A DNA stretch of 64,000 bases from Xenorhabdus miraniensis (lineage in GTDB: Bacteria > Pseudomonadota > Gammaproteobacteria > Enterobacterales > Enterobacteriaceae). Below the pieces are notes generated by a model. The model was not told the DNA's origin. It saw nothing but the letters and a program-made list of their open reading frames with translations, and did no database searches. This document shows, in pieces, positions 61,901-64,000 of the stretch (position 1 is its first letter; each line of letters starts with the position of its first letter). The position numbers and the translations under genes were made by a program. The DNA lies in contig NZ_NITZ01000016.1 in the NCBI RefSeq assembly GCF_002632615.1, positions 37,012-101,011 on the forward strand. The letters are read 5' to 3'.

Positions 61901-64000
61901 CGTCAGCAGGGGGTGGCATTGACGGCGCGGGATCTGTTCCGGTCTCCGGTGTTGTCCGATCTGGCACAAACCTTGGGACGGCATCAGGCCGTCGAAGTCC
62001 CGCCGAATGCGATTACCCCCGAAACGCAGCACCTGACTCCGGAAATGTTACCGCTGGTGGATTTAACACAGGCGGATATTGATCTCATTGTCAGACAAGT
62101 ACCGGGCGGGGTGGCGAATATTCAGGATATCTACGCCTTATCCCCGTTGCAGGACGGGATTTTGTTCCACCACTTACTGGCACGGGAAGGCGATCCGTAT
62201 CTGTTGGCCGATCAGATGGCGTTTGCTGACCGGTCCTTGTTGGATCGTTATCTGGTGGCAATACAACGGGTGGTTGACCGCCACGATATTTTACGCACTG
62301 CATTTATCTGGCAAGGGGTATCTGTTCCGGTGCAAGTCGTCTGGCGTCATGCCCCCTTGTCAGTCACAGAACTGACGCTGGATCCGGCAGATGGGCCAGT
62401 CAGCAGACAACTGGACGAACGTTTTAATATCAATCAATATCGTCTTGATCTGAGTGACGCGCCGTTATTGCGCTTTGTGGTGGCGCAGGAAGCGGATGGC
62501 CGTTGGATTGTTCTGCAATTACAGCATCACCTGATTGGTGACCATGAAACGCTGGAAGTGATGCACCGTGAAGTGCTGGCCTGCCTGACGGGACAGGAAG
62601 AGAGCCTGCCTGTGCCTGTACCATTCCGCAATCTGGTGGCACAGGTTCGGTTGGGGGTGAGTCAGGAAGCCTATACCCGTTTCTTTACCGAGATGCTGGC
62701 GGAAGTGGAGGAGCCCACGCTGCCGTTCGGGCTGGCGGAGGTCTATCATGATGGAGCTCAGGAAACGGAATCTTACCGATTGCTGCCGCCTGAGCTGAAT
62801 GACCGTTTGCGCAATCAGGCCCGACAGCAGGGAGTGAGTCTGGCGGCCTTGTGTCATCTAGCCTGGGCTCAGGTGTTGTCGCGCACCAGCGGACAGGAAA
62901 AAGTGGTGTTCGGCACCGTGCTGTTTGGGCGCATGACGGGAGGCGAAGGGACAGAGGGTGGCATGGGATTGTTTATCAATACCCTGCCGTTACGGCTGGA
63001 TATGGATGACACCCCGGTACGGGACAGCGTACAGGCCGCCCATCGCCGGCTGGCAGGATTATTAGCCCATGAACATGCTTCACTGGCGCTGGCCCAGCAG
63101 TGTAGCGGCGTTGAACGTGGCACCCCTCTCTTTAGCGCCCTGTTGAATTACCGGCACAATAGTCCTTCAGATCCGCTAGATAATACGCTGGACGGTTTTG
63201 AATTTTTAGAAGTACAGGAACGAACCAACTATCCCTTTGGATTGTCGGTGGAGGATGGTGGTGAGACATTAGGATTGACGGCGAATGTGGTGCAGCCGTT
63301 TGACCCGGAACGGATATGCGGCTATATGCAGCAAGCGCTGGAAAGTCTGGCAGACGCGCTGGAGCACACCCCGGAGATGCCGGTGCGGGCATTGGAAATC
63401 CTGCCGGAAGCCGAACGTACCTTATTGTTAAATATCTGGAACGGGACGAAGACCGCCTACCCTGAATCCTTGTGTATTCATCAGTTGTTTGAACAGCAGG
63501 CACAGAAAACTCCAGAGACCACGGCACTGGAATATCAGGGACAACGCCTGAGTTATGCCGAACTAAATACCCGCGCTAATCGGCTGGCCCATCAGTTGAT
63601 TGAGTCGGGGGTAGAGCCGGAGCAACGGGTCGCTATTTGTGTGACACGCTCACCGGCCATGGTAGTGTCACTTCTGGCGGTACTGAAAGCCGGTGGTGCC
63701 TATGTGCCGCTGGATATCACTTATCCGACAGAGCGTCTGGCCTATATTCTAAGTGACAGCGCCCCATCCGTAATACTCGCGGATGGCACCGGGCAGTCCA
63801 TATTGGGCGACGAGGTACTGGCTGAGTTGACCGTTCTTGACCCGACAATTCAGCCGGATCAACCGGACAGCAACCCACAGGTTTCAGCGTTAACGCCACA
63901 GCATCTGGCCTATGTGATTTACACCTCGGGCTCTACCGGCCAGCCAAAAGGGGTGATGGTGGAACATCAGGCGATTTATCAGCGTACGCTGGGGGTGAAT
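52910..64000 (+). CDS. Nonribosomal peptide synthetase, 3.7 modules seen, runs off the window
   Basis: One frame is open from ATG 52910 (ribosome site GAGGTGAGG) to the window end, at least 3697 codons. Residues 1-240 are only the C-terminal half of a condensation domain, without HHxxxDG. Then follow A1 (from about 267; YTSGSTGQPKG at 417), T1 (GGHSLL, Ser815), C2 (897-1340), A2 (from 1349), T2 (Ser1906), C3, A3 (from 2440), T3 (Ser2987), C4 and a partial A4 (from 3521). C2, C3 and C4 carry both ILFHHLLAxEGDP, the HH-L-x4-GD signature of dual condensation/epimerisation domains, and HHLIGDH (first His at 1034, 2125, 3206), so residues 1-3 should be D-configured. By eye, A2 lining residues D-A-F-W-I-G-A-T-F are one change from a valine code; A3 D-A-W-C-I-G-A-V-C suggests a large hydrophobic residue; A1 is not assigned. 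A4 is nearly identical to A1. The release domain lies beyond the window. Confidence 0.93.
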   Translation, partial: MKDNIATAGNILNGEALSGINTLQSLTPSELFWYQRLVALQPLQLPFDISHKIAEPRWAISRWQSPLPQNGQEEPWRILLQAFVIYLARLTQQSAFQIGWCVALNDNRTNLASVVPMDIEVALDEPWHGVAGAVDDELVRLAQHQTFSYDLLSHSLSLHAIPELSTRHPWPVAVSVIQDGRQCDQKASGELLTLQINEQGGFRWIYDENRLSAEVIARMDEHLQVLLLSKERGDGIPIGQLNLLPEAERVLLLETWNPAETLYPEALCIHQLFEQQVQKTPQATALEYQGQTLSYTELNARANRLAHQLIEQGLEPEQRVAICVARSPAMVVSLLAVLKAGGAYVPLDITYPAERLTYILNDSAPSVILADNTGQSILGNEVLSELTVLDPTIQPDQPGSNPQVSTLTPQHLSYVIYTSGSTGQPKGVMVEHQAIYQRTLGVNELYGVTAQDRVLQFAAFAFDVSVEECFSSLCHGATLVIRDDSWLESMTEFIALARENRITVMFLPTLFWSELAGRDPGLSLPDALRLIIIGSEAVQKKALQDWFAQESHRPRLLNAYGPTENTVTATCQEVFSSDYDRSIGRPLRNTRIYLLDRNGQPVPLGCAGEIYIGGVGVARGYLNQLILSEERFIPDPFSPLSDARMYRTGDVARYLPDGNLEFLGRNDQQVKIRGFRVELGEIETRLLEHPAVNQAAVLALDNGQSKRLVAYIVAETVVAEENQEWVNSLRTHLSALLPDYMMPAAFVRLDSFPQTPNGKLDRRALPAPNEEAFVRRTYEAPQGREETILAVVWGELLGIKQISRHDSFFALGGHSLLAMRMIERLRHQGLMLAASDLFRSPVLSDLVKTLGQHRAIEVPPNVITPAIQQLTPAMLPLADLTQADIDHIVEQVSGGVVNIQDIYALSPLQDGILFHHLLAREGDPYLLTSQMAFADRSILDRYLAAMQRIVERHDILRTAFIWQGVSVPVQVVCRQAPLSVTELALNPADGPVIDQLSQRFDPRHYRLDLSQPPLLHFVIAQETDGRWHLLQLLHHLIGDHTTLDVMHREVQSYLAGQEEHLPVPVPFRNLVAQARLGVSQESHTRFFTEMLAEVEEPTLPFGLTEVHHDGSQVTEFHQMLAPELNGRLRSQARRFGVSLAALCHLAWAQVLSRTSGQEKVVFGTVLFGRMAAGEGADSGVGLFINTLPLRLDMDDTPVQDSVQATHRRLAGLLAHEHASLALAQQCSGIDRGTPLFSALLNYRHNAVSAMSEERINGIEFVSEQERTNYPFVLSVDDFGEVLGLTVQVAQPVEPERVYGYMQQALESLADALEHTPDMPVRALDILPEAERTLLLTTWNTTETPYPESLCIHQLFEQQVEKTPQATALIAGDKTLSYRELNTRANQLARQLIGQGVCPGDHIVLLFERSMVLVVAQLAVLKAGAVYVPLDPGVPDERKNWLVNDCSAKLLLTDTQTDIPADLVVPLLRLSDENKTTGEQASEQNNAQNNTQNNTQNSINLDLPRAGTELAYIMYTSGSTGTPKGVLVPHRAVVRLVINNGYAAIEPDDRVAFTANPAFDASTFEVWAPLLNGGALVVIEHAMLLTPVELVRALQTHRITVLWLTIGLFNRLAVELSPALRQIKTLIFGGDIPDLSVIAQVLKHRPPQQLLQAYGPTEGTTFTTIYPIEALAQGMIRLPIGRPIANTRVYLLDSHGQPVPLGATGEIYVGGDGVACGYLNRPELTAERFLIDPFSDTPDARLYRTGDLARYRPDGNLEFLGRNDQQVKIRGFRIEPGEIEIRLAEHPAVREATVLVLGDGGDKRLVAYVVADIDEELVNRLRTHLSAVLPDYMVPVAFVRLDEFPLTPNGKLDRRALPAPDSEAFARQIYAAPQGETEMALAAIWSELLGIEQVSRHDSFFALGGHSLLAVRMIERLRQQGLALTARDLFRSPVLSDLAQTLGRHQAIEVPPNVITPETQHLTPEMLPLVDLTQADIDHIVKQVPGGVANIQDIYALSPLQDGILFHHLLAHEGDPYLLTEQMAFADRSLLDRYLAAMQRIVERHDILRTAFIWQGVSVPVQVVGRQASLSVTELTLDPADGPVSSQLAERFNVSHYRLDLSDAPLLRFVVAQEADGRWIVLQLLHHLIGDHETVEVMHREVQACLTGQEENLAVPVPYRNLVAQARLGVSQEAHTRFFTEMLAEVEEPTLPFGLTEVHRDGSQMTESHQMLAPELNDRLRSQARRFGVSLAALCHLAWAQVLSRTSGQEKVVFGTVLFGRMAAGGGADSGMGLFINTLPLRLDMDDTPVQDSVQAAHRRLAGLLTHEHASLALAQQCSGVERGTPLFSALLNYRHNDQLNQLDKTLEGIELLDGQERTNYPFVLSVEDFGEALGLTAQVVQPFEPARVCGYMQQALESLADALEQAPETPVRQLVILPEAECTLLLKTWNATEAAYPEALCIHQLFEQQVEKTPQATALVYEKQTLSYAELNARANRLAHQLIALGIEPEQRVAICVSRSPAMVIGLLAVLKTGGAYVPLDPAYPGERLAYNLRDAAPAIVLADNIGRTALGEQALAERKVLDPNTRFDRPDNNPQIPVLTSRHLACVIYTSGSTGTPKGVMVEHRGLVNLIQEKITQFAICADSRVLQFASLGFDASVWEIMMSLCSGATLDIPADSVRQNPIYLWHYLEAQAITHACLTPALLHDGADIPALTVKPTLILGGEALNTALLRALCGRVTLFNAYGPTEITVCATTWYCPSDYTDTAVPIGRPTANTQVYLLDAHCQPVPLGAVGELYIGGVGVTRGYLNRPELTAERFLIDPFSDTPDARLYRTGDLARYRPDGNLEFLGRNDQQVKIRGFRIEPGEIEARLAEHPVVRESVVLAQGEGQDKRLVAYLVTETKVTETKAADTDEGLANSLRAHLSVLLPDYMVPAAFVRLDAFPLTPNGKLDRRALPSPDSKAFARQTYAAPQGETEMALAAIWSELLGIEQISRHDSFFALGGHSLLAVRMIERLRQQGVALTARDLFRSPVLSDLAQTLGRHQAVEVPPNAITPETQHLTPEMLPLVDLTQADIDLIVRQVPGGVANIQDIYALSPLQDGILFHHLLAREGDPYLLADQMAFADRSLLDRYLVAIQRVVDRHDILRTAFIWQGVSVPVQVVWRHAPLSVTELTLDPADGPVSRQLDERFNINQYRLDLSDAPLLRFVVAQEADGRWIVLQLQHHLIGDHETLEVMHREVLACLTGQEESLPVPVPFRNLVAQVRLGVSQEAYTRFFTEMLAEVEEPTLPFGLAEVYHDGAQETESYRLLPPELNDRLRNQARQQGVSLAALCHLAWAQVLSRTSGQEKVVFGTVLFGRMTGGEGTEGGMGLFINTLPLRLDMDDTPVRDSVQAAHRRLAGLLAHEHASLALAQQCSGVERGTPLFSALLNYRHNSPSDPLDNTLDGFEFLEVQERTNYPFGLSVEDGGETLGLTANVVQPFDPERICGYMQQALESLADALEHTPEMPVRALEILPEAERTLLLNIWNGTKTAYPESLCIHQLFEQQAQKTPETTALEYQGQRLSYAELNTRANRLAHQLIESGVEPEQRVAICVTRSPAMVVSLLAVLKAGGAYVPLDITYPTERLAYILSDSAPSVILADGTGQSILGDEVLAELTVLDPTIQPDQPDSNPQVSALTPQHLAYVIYTSGSTGQPKGVMVEHQAIYQRTLGVN
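57342..57402 (+). repeat. Low-complexity 12-bp repeats inside adenylation domain 2
   Basis: Repeats of the type CAAAACAACACA encode a Gln/Asn/Thr run (EQNNAQNNTQNNTQN) about 30 residues before the YTSGSTG nucleotide-binding loop of A2. The other A domains have no such insert. The length is a multiple of three, so the frame is kept. It may vary between strains. Confidence 0.8.

Noticed and set aside
53349..63899. Long minus-strand ORFs across the NRPS
   Set aside because: They are shadow frames in GC-rich repetitive modules; the plus-strand frame contains all core A, T and C motifs in order.

Overview
The window looks like a chromosome of an insect-pathogenic or nematode-associated member of the Morganellaceae, most likely Xenorhabdus or Photorhabdus. 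This is inferred from the enterobacterial core gene order, the large NRPS made of dual C/E modules, and the mix of T6SS and P4-like island genes. No 16S or other decisive taxonomic marker is present.

Region 1 (1 to about 7.6 kb) is AT-rich accessory DNA. It holds an exported SAM-hydroxide adenosyltransferase family protein, a P22-type tailspike, a decayed IS6-family transposase and a large tail-fibre-like protein on the minus strand. There are long gene-free stretches.

Region 2 (about 7.8 to 14.1 kb) is GC-richer mobile cargo resembling the leading or cargo region of a plasmid or ICE: two tandem ArdB/KlcA-like antirestriction proteins, a CbtA-like toxin, a DUF1281/YubB-like protein, a DNA-methylase-like protein, a shortened MobH/TraI-type protein and a tyrosine recombinase broken by one stop codon. 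Four consecutive transcription units begin with a hairpin that pairs with the Shine-Dalgarno sequence next to the start codon. This is the most unusual pattern in the window.

Region 3 (about 14.35 to 29.13 kb) is a P4-like genomic island in the 3' end of a tRNA-Phe(GAA) gene. A near-copy of the tRNA 3' end lies at 14353-14374. From the tRNA inward the island has a P4-type integrase, an AlpA-like regulator, a zinc-ribbon/toprim/helicase replication protein and a cluster of GAGGAAT motifs that may be its origin. Its cargo is a T6SS module (tssF with an in-frame TGA, vgrG, DUF4123 chaperone, GHSLG lipase effector, candidate immunity lipoprotein, PAAR). A second integrase, a Ner-like regulator and small prophage-type ORFs fill the far end.

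Region 4 (29.1 to 50.4 kb) is conserved enterobacterial backbone: mltC, yggX, mutY, trmB, yggL, glsB, yggN, hemW, rdgB, yggT, proC, yggS, yggR, ruvX, yqgE, gshB, rsmE. There are two accessory insertions. Between yggN and hemW lie a siderophore-binding protein, a YrdC-like protein and a LysR regulator divergent from a LeuC/LeuD-like dehydratase pair. Between yqgE and gshB lie an IS1 remnant and a choloylglycine hydrolase family enzyme.

Region 5 (50.4 to 64 kb) starts with decayed genes (short prepilin peptidase, metallo-beta-lactamase-fold fragment). Next come five 49-50 bp repeats, each with a covarying palindrome, and a group of small ORFs with good ribosome sites. From 52910 an NRPS stays open to the window edge: a half condensation domain, then A-T, three dual C/E-type condensation domains, two further complete A-T pairs and the start of a fourth A domain.
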